NCBI RefSeq assembly: GCF_000003195.3
Contig: NC_012875.2
Span: 14,742,512-14,806,511, forward strand
From: Sorghum bicolor
Taxonomy: Eukaryota > Streptophyta > Magnoliopsida > Poales > Poaceae
DNA: 64,000 bases
Direction of reading: 5' to 3'
Shown: in pieces, positions 23,011 through 34,789 of the stretch
How the letters are laid out: every line of letters begins with the position of its first letter
How positions within the stretch are numbered: position 1 is the stretch's first letter
Notes under the pieces: model-generated
What the model was told of the DNA's origin: nothing
The model's database searches: none
What the model saw: only the letters and a program-made list of their open reading frames with translations
Program-made: the position numbers and the translations under genes

Positions 23011-24182
23011 TGGTGAGGTCGTTGTCCCGATCTTCACGACGTAGGATAACTAGCTGAGGATCAGCCGATAACTTGCTGCAAGCAGCGAGGATAACTAGTG
23101 CAACCTGACGACACGCACAAGGAGCCAACCACCGTCTCTATACGGCAGCCTGAACCAAGGATTCGTCCAACCACACTCTCAAAGAACCAACCTACGCAAC
23201 CTGAACTCGAGGATCAGGAGCACGGATTGGGTGCCGATGACGCGGCCGCTTCTGTAATCTCCGCGAAGGAAAACACAAGAGCAAAGGGGTAGAGATCACT
23301 CTCTGAATTTGTTAGCACGCAGCTGAACAAAGGGGTTCTGTATTTCAATTATCAAAGTCTTTGATTACAATGAGTCTTAGGGGGTATTTATACTAGCAAC
23401 AGCCCTACTAGATAGGTATTAAAACGAAATAGAGTTTCTGAGGGAAGGCAATGTGAAAGGTCCCCTCGAAATGGATTCCCGAAGTGGCTTCGCGTGACTG
23501 TTGGCCTCCAGAGCAGTTTCCAATAAACTGACCATAACTTTTTATTGAGAAGTCCAAATGATGATCCGTTTCTTGGGTGTGAAACTAGACTCCAAGAGCT
23601 TTCCAGCAACGTATGCCATGCACCACGAAACGCTGTAGATTGATACAGTTTTACATGGCAAGTTGTACCAACATTCTATCACGACAGACTGTTGACCTTC
23701 TGAGCAGTCTGTACTAATTCTGGTCTGCAGGCAATTTGGAGTATCCAAACTGGTCGCCACTAGATTCATTGGAAAGTAGACTCGATGAGCTTTCCAACAA
23801 GTGCTCATGGGCCTTCATAGCATCTCGAAAGTGAAAGTTATGATCTTTTCTTTCAACTGGTCCGTTCTGCACCGTACTGGTCCGATCTGCCCTTCTTTCA
23901 ACTGGTCCGTTCTGCACCGTGTTGTTCCAATCCTTGCGATCCAGGTCACCTCCCTCCTCATGTGTATACCTTAGCACAACCAAAGTAGAACACTTAGGTA
24001 GTATAATATTCTCATTAACATTAATAGAACTCTCACAAAGTAGCGCGTTCACCTCTTGTTGTAGCTTCTTGGCTCGGCTACGTGTAATTGCTCCATCAAT
24101 GGCTTGGGCTGGTGCCGGTGTAGTCGGTGTAGAGGTTGGCGTGGAATTAGAGGGAGCATGCTTGGTTGGGATGTTCTCATCA
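23011..24182 (-). repeat. CRM 3' LTR
   Basis: 1172 bp from TGGTGAGG (23011) to TCTCATCA (24182); reads TGATGAGAACATCCC on the minus strand. The last 156 or so codons of the polyprotein lie inside it. A TATAAATA box lies at 23385-23392 (minus). Confidence 0.9.
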
Positions 24183-27100
24183 TCCTCCCCCTCTTGAAAA
24201 GGAGTCGACCTCGACTCTGATTCTTCTAATCCGAAGAATGGTGTCAAGTCAGCAACATTGAAGGTTGTGCTAACACCATAATCTTCAGGAAGCTCAATCT
24301 TGTAGGCATTATCATTGATCCTAGACAGCACTCTGAATGGACCATCTCTTCTCATCTTTGGCCAGTAGAAGTGATCAGCTAGCATCTCATATGTCTTTCT
24401 CCATCCAAAGTGACCCATCAATCCACCTGCATGTGTTTCCTGTAGCAACAAAAGCCTAACAGAGCAGTGGGGTACACACAATTTGTTAGCTCGAAACAAA
24501 AATCCATCATGTATATGATATTTTTCCCACCCTTTTCCAGTTGTACAGTTTGCAAATGGTTCTGAAAATTCATGATCAGTAGGGTACAATTCTTTTATGC
24601 TTTCAAGTCCTGGAACCTTGACATCTAGTTGATTCAACAAAACATTTTTACGTGACAAAGCATCAGCAACAATGTTTTCTTTACCTTTCTTATATTTCAC
24701 AACATATGGAAAAGTTTCAATGAATTCAACCCATTTGGCATGTCTACGATTCAGTTTTGCTTGCCCCTTTAAATATTTCAAAGCCTCATGATCTGAATGA
24801 ATAACAAATTCTTTTGGCCATAAATAATGTTGCCAAGTCTCAAGAGCTCTTACCAAAGCATACAATTCTTTGTCATACACCGAGTAGTTCAGTTGCGCAC
24901 CTCCTAACTTCTCACTGAAGTATGCAACCGGCTGTCCATTTTGCATTAGGACACCACCGATTCCGATCCCACTTGCATCACATTCAACCTCAAAGGTTTT
25001 AGTGAAATCCGGTAACACCAGCAAGGGGGCTTCGGATAGCCTCTTCTTCAATTCTTGGAATGCTCTCTCTTGTGGTTCACCCCATTGGAAGGCAACACCT
25101 TTCTTTGTTAACTCATTCAACGGAGCAGCTATGGTGCTGAAATCTCTCACAAATCTCCTGTAAAAACCAGCAAGTCCATGAAAACTTCTCACCTGACTCA
25201 CATTTTCAGGAGTTGGCCAATCCTTGATTGCTTTCACCTTTGATTCATCAACCTGAATTCCTGAACCTGAAACAACAAAACCAAGAAACACAACCTGATC
25301 TGTACAAAATGTGCACTTCTCAAGGTTAGCAAATAATTTTTCTTTTCTTAGCACATCCAAAACTTGCTTAATATGATCAACATGTTCCTCCAATGTCTTG
25401 CTGTAAATTAGAATATCATCAAAGTAAACAACAACAAACTTTCCAATGAATGCTTGCAAGACATGGTTCATCAATCTCATGAACGTACTATGGGCATTGG
25501 TCAAACCAAAAGGCATAACTAACCATTCATACAGCCCAAACTTTGTTTTAAAAGCAGTTTTCCATTCATCTCCAATGTTCATTCTAATTTGATGGTAACC
25601 ACTTCTCAAATCAATTTTAGAAAACATCATAGAACCACTCAATTCATCAAGCATATCATCTAGCCTAGGAATAGGATGACGATAACGAACGGTGATGTTG
25701 TTTATGGCTCTACAATCTACACACATCCTCCAAGAACCATCTTTCTTTGGCACCAAAATCACAGGAACAGCACAAGGACTTAAACTTTCTCGCACATATC
25801 CTTTATCTAAAAGTTCTTGTACTTGCCTTTGAATCTCCTTGGTTTCTTCCGGATTGGTGCGGTACGCCGGACGGTTTGGAAGTGCAGCTCCAGGGATGAG
25901 ATCAATTTGATGTTTGATACTGCGCAAAGGAGGAAGTCCAGCAGGTGTTTCCTTTGGAAAAACATCGTCATAGTCCTGCAAAACACGTGCAACAACACTA
26001 GGGACAGATGTTAAGTCATTAGCTGAAAGCAATGTGTCCTTGCACACAAGTACAAATAGTACTTGATCTGGGTTTTTCCTCACATCTCTCATTTCAGATT
26101 TGGTGGCTATCATCACGAATTTCTCTCCCTCTCTTTTTCTGTCATCTCTCATGTTTGGCTTGTGGCTCTCACTCACTGATTTGTGGATGGCACTCAAATT
26201 ATTTTTCTCTCTTTCTTTTGCACTCTCATTCCTCACTTCGGAGCTCTTTTGCGAGTGCTCATCTAGGATTTGCTGCGGTGTCATGGGTTTAAGAATCAAC
26301 TCCTTGTTCTTCCACTTGATGGTGTATTGATTGGTTCTACCACAATGTAGAGACGATCGATCATATTGCCATGGTCTTCCCAACAGCATGTGGCACACTG
26401 TCATAGGCGCCACATCACACTCTACAGTGTTAATATATTCACCAATCTTAAATGGAACTTTCACTCTTTGTGCAATCTTAATAGAACCTGAATTATTAAG
26501 CCACTGCACATGATATGGATGGGGATGTTTCAGCAGCTTCAACCCAAGCTTTTCAACCATTTCTTTGCTTGCAAGATTGTGGCAACTACCACCATCAATG
26601 ATCACTTTGACAACCTTATCTTGCACTTTAGCTCTAGTCTGAAAAAGATTGTGCCGCTGTCCATTTTCAGCATCGCTCATTTGTACACTCAAAATCTGAG
26701 TTACAACAAGAGCAGCACCAGATTCAAATTCACAGATGTCCTTCTCAAGATTACTCTCACTTCCACTATCTTCTTGTTCTTCCTCACTAGCAGATTCATA
26801 CTCCCCTTGATCATTCACAATGATGGTTCTAGCGTTTGGACACTCTCTTGCAACATGACCACGACCACCACACTTGAAGCACTGAATTCCACTACTCTTG
26901 CTGGAAGAACCCACTGAGTTTGCTGATTTGAATTTCTCATTTTGAACAGCCAACTCTTTGCTACTAGAAGAACCAAGGTTGCTAGATCGTGCACCACCGT
27001 TTGAGCTGGAAAATGAACCTTTACTTCCACTTCCTTTGGGTGCAAATTTACTTCCACTTGCTGCACTCTTTGTGCTGAAAGATACTCCTCTAGTGGACTT

Positions 27101-27763
27101 CATATCCTGCTGCAATTGCCGCTCAGCTTTGCTAGCTTGATGCACCAATTCAACAAGATTACGATATTGCTGAAATTCAACAATGCGCTGAATATTCCGA
27201 TGCAGCCCTAACATAAATCTTGCAATTGTTTGCTCTTCATCTTCAATTACATTGGCTCTAATCATCGCCTTCTCTATCTCTTTATAATACTCATCAACAC
27301 TGAGGCTTCCTTGCTTCAGATTCTGTAGCTTGTCAAATAAATCACGGCGATAATGTTTGGGGACAAATCTTGCTCTCAATTCTCTCTTCATTTCAGCCCA
27401 TGAACGAACATCACCTTGACCAGCTTCTTCTCTTTCATTCAACATTTGCTCCCACCAGATTAGAGCATACCCATCGAACTCAAGAGCAGCCATGGCAACC
27501 TTCTTTCCCTCAGAATAATTATGCACACGAAAAATTTTATCCACCTTCAACTCCCATGTAAGATATGCTTCAGGATCAGATCCTCCTTCAAACTGGGGCA
27601 TGGTGAATTTTAACTTGCCAAACCTCTCTTCATTGTGCTGATTACGTCTACGATTTCTTCGGTGACGACGATCATCATAATGGGGCTGTTCATCATCTTC
27701 TTCTTCATCTTCATGGTGACTATCATTTGCATTATCATGAGGATGAATTTGCAACCGGTTCAT
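23714..27763 (-). CDS. CRM gag-pol polyprotein, integrase core deleted
   Basis: A single 1349-codon frame. Residues about 50-250: gag capsid region ([20 protein letters not shown] start, [13 protein letters not shown]). About 293: CCHC zinc knuckle [14 protein letters not shown]. About 386: protease active site IIDGGSCHN. About 640-820: reverse transcriptase with [11 protein letters not shown] near 778. About 925-1050: RNase H starting VECDASG. About 1105-1140: the first histidines of the integrase zinc finger ([20 protein letters not shown]). This joins directly to [19 protein letters not shown] of the integrase C-terminal domain at about 24346, so the CxxC pair and the whole DDE catalytic core are absent, yet the frame is kept. 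The last 156 codons lie in the 3' LTR and contain VQNGPVER twice. Gag, protease, reverse transcriptase and RNase H could still be made; integration would need a helper. Confidence 0.93.
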   Translation of the reverse strand: MNRLQIHPHDNANDSHHEDEEEDDEQPHYDDRRHRRNRRRNQHNEERFGKLKFTMPQFEGGSDPEAYLTWELKVDKIFRVHNYSEGKKVAMAALEFDGYALIWWEQMLNEREEAGQGDVRSWAEMKRELRARFVPKHYRRDLFDKLQNLKQGSLSVDEYYKEIEKAMIRANVIEDEEQTIARFMLGLHRNIQRIVEFQQYRNLVELVHQASKAERQLQQDMKSTRGVSFSTKSAASGSKFAPKGSGSKGSFSSSNGGARSSNLGSSSSKELAVQNEKFKSANSVGSSSKSSGIQCFKCGGRGHVARECPNARTIIVNDQGEYESASEEEQEDSGSESNLEKDICEFESGAALVVTQILSVQMSDAENGQRHNLFQTRAKVQDKVVKVIIDGGSCHNLASKEMVEKLGLKLLKHPHPYHVQWLNNSGSIKIAQRVKVPFKIGEYINTVECDVAPMTVCHMLLGRPWQYDRSSLHCGRTNQYTIKWKNKELILKPMTPQQILDEHSQKSSEVRNESAKEREKNNLSAIHKSVSESHKPNMRDDRKREGEKFVMIATKSEMRDVRKNPDQVLFVLVCKDTLLSANDLTSVPSVVARVLQDYDDVFPKETPAGLPPLRSIKHQIDLIPGAALPNRPAYRTNPEETKEIQRQVQELLDKGYVRESLSPCAVPVILVPKKDGSWRMCVDCRAINNITVRYRHPIPRLDDMLDELSGSMMFSKIDLRSGYHQIRMNIGDEWKTAFKTKFGLYEWLVMPFGLTNAHSTFMRLMNHVLQAFIGKFVVVYFDDILIYSKTLEEHVDHIKQVLDVLRKEKLFANLEKCTFCTDQVVFLGFVVSGSGIQVDESKVKAIKDWPTPENVSQVRSFHGLAGFYRRFVRDFSTIAAPLNELTKKGVAFQWGEPQERAFQELKKRLSEAPLLVLPDFTKTFEVECDASGIGIGGVLMQNGQPVAYFSEKLGGAQLNYSVYDKELYALVRALETWQHYLWPKEFVIHSDHEALKYLKGQAKLNRRHAKWVEFIETFPYVVKYKKGKENIVADALSRKNVLLNQLDVKVPGLESIKELYPTDHEFSEPFANCTTGKGWEKYHIHDGFLFRANKLCVPHCSVRLLLLQETHAGGLMGHFGWRKTYEMLADHFYWPKMRRDGPFRVLSRINDNAYKIELPEDYGVSTTFNVADLTPFFGLEESESRSTPFQEGEDDENIPTKHAPSNSTPTSTPTTPAPAQAIDGAITRSRAKKLQQEVNALLCESSINVNENIILPKCSTLVVLRYTHEEGGDLDRKDWNNTVQNGPVERRADRTSTVQNGPVERKDHNFHFRDAMKAHEHLLESSSSLLSNESSGDQFGYSKLPADQN
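24183..24196 (-). other. CRM polypurine tract
   Basis: Minus strand CAAGAGGGGGAGGA, touching the LTR start. It is also translated as part of the polyprotein (EGEDDEN region). Confidence 0.85.
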
Positions 27764-28784
27764 GAGTGCTTAAACATTGTTTGTTAGCGTCTCCATGCTT
27801 TGTTTCATCTCATCGAATTTTGCCATGGTGACACAATCATCAATCTCCGGATGCTCAGACATCTTGCTGTAAAAAATTAGTGAAGGCAAAGCAACAATAT
27901 ATGTAGAATAGGGAATTATATGTGGAATCTCACAATCTCACCTCTCTTACCAACCGAAGCTCATGTGAGTTCCCCGCAGATTGCAACGGCCAATGCGAGG
28001 TGGTAACCGAGAATGATGGTTGGGAGAATCCAAGATCAGTATTTTCCTATGACGGTGGGTTATTTGTGGAGCTTGGTGGGGATATATTTCACAAGGAATG
28101 CAGTCTGAATTCTTGATATTGTAAAGTTAAACCACAATCCAAACTAGAAGTTCAATGCCTAGTGCTGACCACAAGATATGAGTGATGTAAATAGATCAAA
28201 CACACGCGCAAAGATAATTCAGATTTGATGCAAACAAGGAGTATGCCTAGGATGCAAGTGTTGCAATCAAACCCAAGCAAAATTTTGCACCAAAGATGGA
28301 TAATGACTGATTGTGTGACTTGATATAAAATTCAGAACTTGAGCACATAAACAGAGTGAATTTTCTACTCTTTCTTCACAACTTTTCTTCCTCAACTCTC
28401 TTTTTTTTCACTTTCCTTTTTTTTTGATAGCTTTTTTTTATAACTAAGAACAAGAGCAGATATAACACTTGCACACACTTTTTTTTTTGAAACAAGACAC
28501 AACCGTCAGCGTTCTAACTTGATAGGCTCAAAGTTTACACGAAGGATGATACCGGTTTCAGATTTTCTTTAGGGATTTGTAAATATAAAAGAGGCACAAA
28601 GGACACACAAAGGATATGATGATCAGCAACTAAACAAAACTCTAATGGACTGAAACTTAACCAAACTCACAAGAAAAACAGATTGAAACAGAGGGCTAAA
28701 GCAATTTTTTTATGGCTTTTTGGTGGATAGGACGAACAAGATATATATATAGCTAAGGGTAAAAATCCTACCGTGGAAACTTGA
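27764..28784 (-). other. CRM leader
   Basis: About 1 kb between primer site and polyprotein. No convincing gene; contains several long A or T runs (28400-28490) and low-complexity pieces. Confidence 0.7.
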
Positions 28785-28796
28785 GCTTTGATACCA
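28785..28796 (-). other. CRM primer binding site (tRNA-Met type)
   Basis: Minus strand TGGTATCAAAGC, two bases inside the 5' LTR end at 28799. Confidence 0.88.
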
Positions 28797-28798
28797 GA

Positions 28799-29970
28799 TG
28801 GTGAGGTCGTTGTCCCGATCTTCACGACGTAGGATAACTAGCTGAGGATCAGCCGATAACTTGCTGCAAGCAGCGAGGATAGCTAGTGCAACCTGACGAC
28901 ACGCACAAGGAGCCAACCACCGTCTCTATACGGCAGCCTGAACCAAGGATTCGTCCAACCACACTCTCAAAGAACCAACCTACGCAACCTGAACTCGAGG
29001 ATCAGGAGCACGGATTGGGTGCCGATGACGCGGCCGCTTCTGTAATCTCCGCGAAGGAAAACACAAGAGCAAAGGGGTAGAGATCACTCTCTGAACTTGT
29101 TAGCACGCAGCTGAACAAAGGGGTTCTGTATTTCAATTATCAAAGTCTTTGATTACAATGAGTCTTAGGGGGTATTTATACTAGCGACAACCCTGCTAGA
29201 TAGGTATGAAAACGAAATAGAGTTTCTGAGGGAAGGCAATGTGAAAGGTCCCCTCGAAATGGATTCCCGAAGTGGCTTCGCGTGACTGTTGGCCTCCAGA
29301 GCAGTTTCCAATAAACTGACCATAACTTTTTATTGAGAAGTCCAAATGATGATCCGTTTCTTGGGTGTGAAACTAGACTCCAAGATCTTTCCAGAAACGT
29401 ATGCCATGCACCACGAAACGCTGTAGATTGGTACAGTTTTACTTGGCAAGTTGTACCAACATTCTATCACGACAGACTGTTGACCTTCTGAGCAGTCTGT
29501 ACTAATTCTGGTCTGCAGGCAATATGGAGTATCCAAACTGGTCGCCACTAGATTCATTGGAAAGTAGACTCGATGAGCTTTCCAACAAGTGCTCATGGGC
29601 CTTCATAGCATCTCGAAAGTGAAAGTTATGATCTTTTCTTTCAACTGGTCCGTTCTGCACCGTACTGGTCCGATCTGCCCTTCTTTCAACTGGTCCGTTC
29701 TGCACCGTGTTGTTCCAATCCTTGCGATCCAGGTCACCTCCCTCCTCATGTGTATACCTAAGTACAACCAAAGTAGAACACTTAGGTAGTATAATATTCT
29801 CATTAACATTAATAGAACTCTCACAAAGTAGCGCGTTCACCTCTTGTTGTAGCTTCTTGGCTCGGCTACGTGTAATTGCTCCATCAATGGCTTGGGCTGG
29901 TGCCGGTGTAGTCGGTGTAGAGGTTGGCGTGGAATTAGAGGGAGCATGCTTGGTTGGGATGTCCTCATCA
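28799..29970 (-). repeat. CRM 5' LTR
   Basis: 1172 bp, the same length as the 3' LTR, with TGATGAGGACATCCC at its start (minus strand from 29970). A TATAAATA promoter box lies at 29173-29180. It carries a copy of the polyprotein's C-terminal frame (from about 29970 down to 29502), not expressed as such from this LTR. Confidence 0.9.
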
Positions 29971-29975
29971 CGTAG
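29971..29975 (+). repeat. CRM target site duplication, right (CGTAG)
   Basis: Second copy of the CGTAG seen at 23006-23010. Confidence 0.9.
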
Positions 29976-30908
29976 CCTCGAAGACGGAAAGAGTGTCGAG
30001 CGAACCACACAAGGGTCGAGCGCTAACTACCGTCGAATACGGAGATAGGCTCAAGCGAACTAGGAGGCGTCAAGCGCAAGGACACTGTCTGCCGCCTAAC
30101 GCGCGCACGAGAACCCGGGGATTTAATGCGCCTGTCGCTTTCCCACCTAACACGCTGGTCACGGGAAGCGTGATGGGGAACAGGCGCCCGTCCCGTCATT
30201 CTTTTTTGCAGCCTTCCCCACCGAATGACCCAGATGGAACGCGGGAAGCCAGGATGGAACGTCAAGTCAGGACCCCCTCGAGACGCCGAAAGTCAATGCT
30301 CTAGATAGCAAGGCGCTACATGGCGTCCGACCCTCGACCGGACGTGTTTCCTTCCTGGGGAAGGGTTGGGCGTCGACTGACGGCACTGCCACCACTCTGA
30401 CATATCAGCCGCCGTGACGTACGAGCATGCAACAGACAAACCAGCCCAAGATGGCGTACAGAGCGGGATATGAGGGCCCGCGTAATCATCATCAAGCTAC
30501 CAGACGGGACGGATCGAGACCACGTCGGTACGGAGGCCTCGAGTAGGTCAGCGCGCCATGCCTCTATCGACCCCTACTCTGTCACCTATACATGTACCCT
30601 AGGTCTCTCCTTTGAGCTATAAAAGGGGAGACCCGGGAATGAACACACATCACGCAATACAACACCCACACGTAGTGGAGTCTCCATACTCCATCTCATT
30701 CTACCCCGCACTTGTATTCGCCCCTGTACAAGCACTTAGGTGCAAGATAATACAAACTCCCCTCCCCCGCTAGACGTAGGGCCTTCTCTAGCCCGAACCA
30801 GGATAAATCCTTGTGTCTTCTTGCATCACCATCTGGGAAAGGGAAGCACGCATACAAATTTACTCGTTGGTGTGACCCCCCCCCCCCCCCGTGGAGAAAA
30901 CACCAACA
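29976..30908 (+). repeat. C1 5' LTR, remainder
   Basis: Continues the LTR begun at 22890 and ends AACACCAACA at 30908; LTR total about 1.05 kb. Contains TATAAAA at 30618-30624 preceded by a GC-rich promoter-like stretch, and a run of 15 C at 30876-30890 close to the 3' end. Confidence 0.75.
30618..30624 (+). promoter_or_regulatory. C1 LTR TATA box
   Basis: GAGCTATAAAAGGGGAGA, a canonical core promoter in the LTR; transcription would start about 30 bp on. Confidence 0.7.
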
Positions 30909-30910
30909 GT

Positions 30911-30928
30911 TGGCACGCCAGGTAGGGG
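30911..30928 (+). other. C1 primer-type site
   Basis: TGGCACGCCAGGTAGGGG two bases after the LTR end. This form is usual in cinful-like grass elements. I do not assign the tRNA. Confidence 0.7.
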
Positions 30929-30966
30929 TCCTGCTTGTTTTTCATCGATTTCCCACTCCTTTCCAG

Positions 30967-33436
30967 ATGGCCACCCTCGCTTCGCCGATTCCGCGCTCCA
31001 CGGTGATTTGGTTTGGAAGTCTCGAGTTCATGTCGACTGGCTCCGGCTATGACTCGATCTTGCTCTCGATCAAAGGGTCGGGAGGAGCCCGCGTTGCGCC
31101 AACACGGTTGAGGGCTCCGAGACGCCCTCGGCACCACGCCTCCCCGCCCAAGAAGAGGCATGGACAGCACCATCGTCACCCTTCTGCCTCGTCACGACCG
31201 GCAGTTTGTGCTAGGCAGGGGGTGACACAGGAGCTGACAGCGCCGCGTGCCGGAACCGTGGGCATGCCGGCCCAGCCTCACACGACGACAAGAGGTGACG
31301 CGCCCCGCGCGCTCTCCCCCGTCGCTAGGTTACTTCCACATGGGTTGTTCACCCCAAGAAGGGCGCTGCCATTCGGATTAGATAACACCGCGGCGTCGCT
31401 CACCAGGGTGATATGCCCGAACGCCCAGACGTACGTAGAGAGACCAATGGTCCTCCCACGTGACTCTGAAGCATAGCAGTCGACGTCCGAACCGCCCGAT
31501 TTCTCCCAGGTACGAGGCCTCCGACGCCTAGGCCCTGGGCGATACGCGATCACCTCGCTCAGGCAGCGGCTGCTGGAGGATGGACGTGGATGTTTCTACA
31601 CCGCCGAGCCGGACTCCAACTCCGAGACCGATAGCTACGACCCTACTAGGGAATGCTATCACGTCGACGTAGCGGTAGAAACCACCGACGAGACGCAGGA
31701 TGCTGCGGCCGGCGGTCGAGCCCCTGCAGCAAGAGAAGACCCCAGGACGCCTGGAAACGACAGTCAGGTCGACCCACTTCCACAGGAAGATATCGCCGTG
31801 CAACTTGCGTAGCTACGAGAGCTCAAGACAAAAGTTGATGAGGATCGTGAGCGCCTCGTCCTGCTCGAGCAAATCCTCGAGCAAGACTTGCCTTACCCAC
31901 CTGGCGGCAGTGTCCATAGACGAGCTCGAGATGTACACCGGCAAATCATCGGAGACGCAGAGCCAGAGCAGCCCGTCAGCCGTTTCCCTCGAGTAGGCCA
32001 GAATGTAGTGCCAGCGACAATGCTGCTGCGCAACATGCCAGAACCATCGAACTCCCAAGCTCGACGCATTCGAGATGAGGTGCAGACTCTGCTGCAGGTG
32101 GCGGCAGTTCAACAAGCCGAAAGCTCAGCTTCGCGACGTCGAGGAGCTGCCACTGAAAGGCGTGATGAGCCAGCCCAAAACGAAAAGGAGGTGTCGGTTC
32201 ATCAACAAGCACCCCCCCAACAAAAAAGACTACGCTCATCCTCTCCGTCGACATCCAACGACGACACGACGCACGACGCGACATTGAAGAGAATCGACGC
32301 CGTCGACATAGAGGCGCGGAGGAGCGCGGTTACAACGCACATCGCGGCGGGAGGTACGACAGTGATGAGGACCGGATGGCCCCCGAGCCACCAGGCCCAC
32401 GGGTGTTCAGCAGGGCCATCCACAGCACGCCCCTGCCCAGTACGTTCCGACCCCCGACCAGCATCGCAAAGTATAACGGTGAAACCAAACCAGAGTTGTG
32501 GCTGGCCGATTTCAGGCTGGCCTGTCAGCTAGGAGGCGCTCGAGGAGATGATCGAGCCATCATCAGACAGCTACCGCTTTTTCTCTCCGACACCGCCCGC
32601 CGGTGGCTCGAGGAACTCCCGGCTGATCAGATCCATGACTGGGTCGATTTGGTTAGAGTTTTCGAAGGTAATTTCATAGGGACCTACATACGACCTGGCA
32701 ACTCGTGGGATCTCAGCAAATGCAAGTAGAGGTCAGGAGAAACTCTTCGAGAGTACGCTCGACGCTTCTCGAAGCAGCGCACTGAGCTACCGCATATCCC
32801 TGACCACGACGTCGTCCTGGCCTTTGTCTCTGGTACCACTAGTCGAGACTTGGTACGAGAATTGGGCCGGAATCACCCTCAGACCGTCGATGAGCTGATG
32901 GACGTAGTGGCAAACTACGCAACTGGGGAGGAAGCGGTCGGCGCCTTCTTCAGCTGTGATGGGAGGAAAGGCAAGCAGTCCGCCGATGAAGACGGGACCC
33001 CTAGTCGAGGGCCCAAGAAGAACAAGAAGAAGCAGAAAGCAAGGCAGTTCCAGCGGGAAGACTTCGACGACGATCTTGTCACTACCATGGAACGCAAGAG
33101 GCCTCGAGGCCCTCCAGATGGAGGCATCTTCGACAAGATGCTAGAGGAGCCATGCCCTTACCACAAGGGAGGAGCCAACCACAAGCTCAAGGACTGCCGT
33201 ATGCTGAAAAAGCATTTCGACGGCCTGGGGTTCAAAAAGGACACGCGCGACGACCCAAAGAAGGAGAAGGGTGGCAACAAGGAAGACAACAAAGACGACG
33301 ACGGCTTCCCGGCCGTCCACGACTGCTACATGATCTATGGTGGGCCCTCGACGCAGTTGACCACAAGGCAGCGCAAGAGGGAACGCCGTGAGGTCTTCGC
33401 GGCAAGAATGGCGGTACTCCAGTACCTCAGCTAGTC
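30967..33436 (+). pseudogene. C1 gag, degenerate
   Basis: Starts MATLASPIPRSTV at 30967, about 40 bp after the primer site. The frame is closed at 31474, reopens in the same frame from 31888, then shifts by two for the capsid domain at about 32440-32860 (LWLADFRLACQLGG, RWLEELP), which itself has a stop at 32727. A lysine-rich stretch and a zinc-binding type CPYHKGGANHKLKDC (about 33151-33195) follow. The end, near a stop at 33434, is next to the A1 insertion at 33442. Several lesions, so non-functional. Confidence 0.8.
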
Positions 33437-33441
33437 GAGCA
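33437..33441 (+). repeat. A1 target site duplication, left (GAGCA)
   Basis: GAGCA, repeated at 41315-41319 outside the other LTR. Confidence 0.9.
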
Positions 33442-34678
33442 TGTTGACGGTCCTTAAGTATCAAATTTAATTATCAAATAAACAAAGAAAAGGATCCAAA
33501 TGAAATCAACATCTAGACTTAGGGTTTTATCTGATAGAATTCCACGAGTTTTGGTGTTTGTCTATTTCTGCAGGGGGTTATCAGGAAATATGGAAGAAAG
33601 GCCCACATGTCAGGATTACATAGAGATATCAACGCACCGCGCAATTTTCTACCATCTAGAAGATTCCAGAAGCCACGAGACCGAAGCGGAGGCGAAACGG
33701 GGCCAGGCCCAGGGCGCCCGCCCTGGTGACCTGGGCGCCCGCCCCCTGTTGGAACCAGATCAGGACTCTCTTCGCTCGGGATGTTCCACCGACCTATTGG
33801 ATCAAGGAAAACATAGTACCACCTCGCCTATCGACCCAAAAACGCATAGAAGGGGAGGACTATATAAGGAGACCCCCCTGGCCCCTGGAGAAGACATGAA
33901 GAAATTATCATAGAGATTGAGGGGTGCCCTCGAAGAAAAACCTCTTCTCTAATTAATATTTCTTTTTAGGCTTAGCAACCAATGTAAAGTAGAAATAGAT
34001 CTTCTAGTTTCTACTAGATTGAGAGAGATAGAGTGGAGGTGTAGATTGGAGGAAGCCCGGCTTGTCGGTGTCTACTCCAAGCTTGTACCTGCGGGATCAA
34101 GTTCTCCTAACTCGAAGCTTGCTCCTAGGATTCTTCAATATTTCGACTTCTAAATTCTAGTAAGTTCTTGTTTTATTGTTCTTATGGTTTATGAGTTTAC
34201 TTTAATCTCTTCGCGTAGAGTTTAGAGCAATCATTGCTGGCGTAAACGTGGTGTTTAGGCTGGGGTACTCATAGATATTCCCTGACTAGCTGGACCGTGG
34301 TAGTAGTGAGGAACGTGACAATTCTGAGTTACCTTTGCAGATCACATCTCGTTAGCAGGAAGGATAGGGTTTATAGGTGCGGGTTGAACATCCTTTGTGG
34401 TGTCTAGATTCCGTTAGCCTCCCCATTAGAGCAGTAGATCATCCTTACCAAGGTTAGAAGGAGACTACGGTTGCAGTCTTCTCTATTTATCACTCACATC
34501 GAAAGACATTCTTTGTGCCTAAAGGGATAGTAGCAATAGATTTGGTTAGTCAGATGCACCCTTTCTCCCAGTGGTAAAAATATAAATACGATAACTCTGG
34601 ATAACCTCCCGGGTGAAATGCTCACCGATATCCGTGCGCTTGCGGATCGTTTCCTTATTGCGTTACCAAATATCAACA
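33442..34678 (+). repeat. A1 5' LTR
   Basis: TGTTGACGG to ATATCAACA. TATATAAG promoter at 33861-33868; two GGGCGCCCGCCC motifs about 130-160 bp upstream (about 33715 and 33737). It has 34 bp there that the 3' LTR lacks. ORFs inside (for example 33500-33913) lie in the promoter part and are not expected to be translated. Confidence 0.88.
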
Positions 34679-34686
34679 AGCATTTC

Positions 34687-34704
34687 TGGCGCCGTTGCCG
34701 GGGA
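34687..34704 (+). other. A1 primer binding site (tRNA-Asp type)
   Basis: TGGCGCCGTTGCCGGGGA, 8 bases after the LTR end; the classical Athila/Tat primer site. Confidence 0.88.
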
Positions 34705-34789
34705 AAACGACGGTTTGCTGAGATAACTTTGAATCTTGCTATTATCTTGTATTATACTTTTATTCTTTTATCTTTTTATTTTTATCTTT

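Larger units (their letters stand above)
23011..29970 (-). mobile_element. CRM-clade centromeric retrotransposon, complete with LTRs and duplication
   Basis: 6960 bp. Two LTRs of 1172 bp, primer site TGGTATCAAAGC, a gag-pol ORF and purine tract, all on the minus strand, flanked by CGTAG. Known features of the CRM/CRR clade seen here: the LTR starting TGATGAGGACATCCC, and a polyprotein that reads through the purine tract into the 3' LTR. My by-eye comparison finds about 14 substitutions between the LTRs (near 1.2%), so insertion was recent. The copy cannot integrate by itself because its integrase core is deleted. Its presence suggests, but does not prove, a centromere-near location. Confidence 0.88.

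Noticed and set aside
33500..33913. 137-codon ORF in A1 5' LTR (and its relatives near 40170, 43135, 50405, 57656)
   Set aside because: It lies mainly upstream of the TATA box, so it would not be in the transcript; length varies with the GC-motif deletions.
34736..34789. N-terminal hydrophobic extension of the A1 orphan ORF as a signal peptide
   Set aside because: The residues come from a T-rich leader; the next ATG begins the part that resembles gag.
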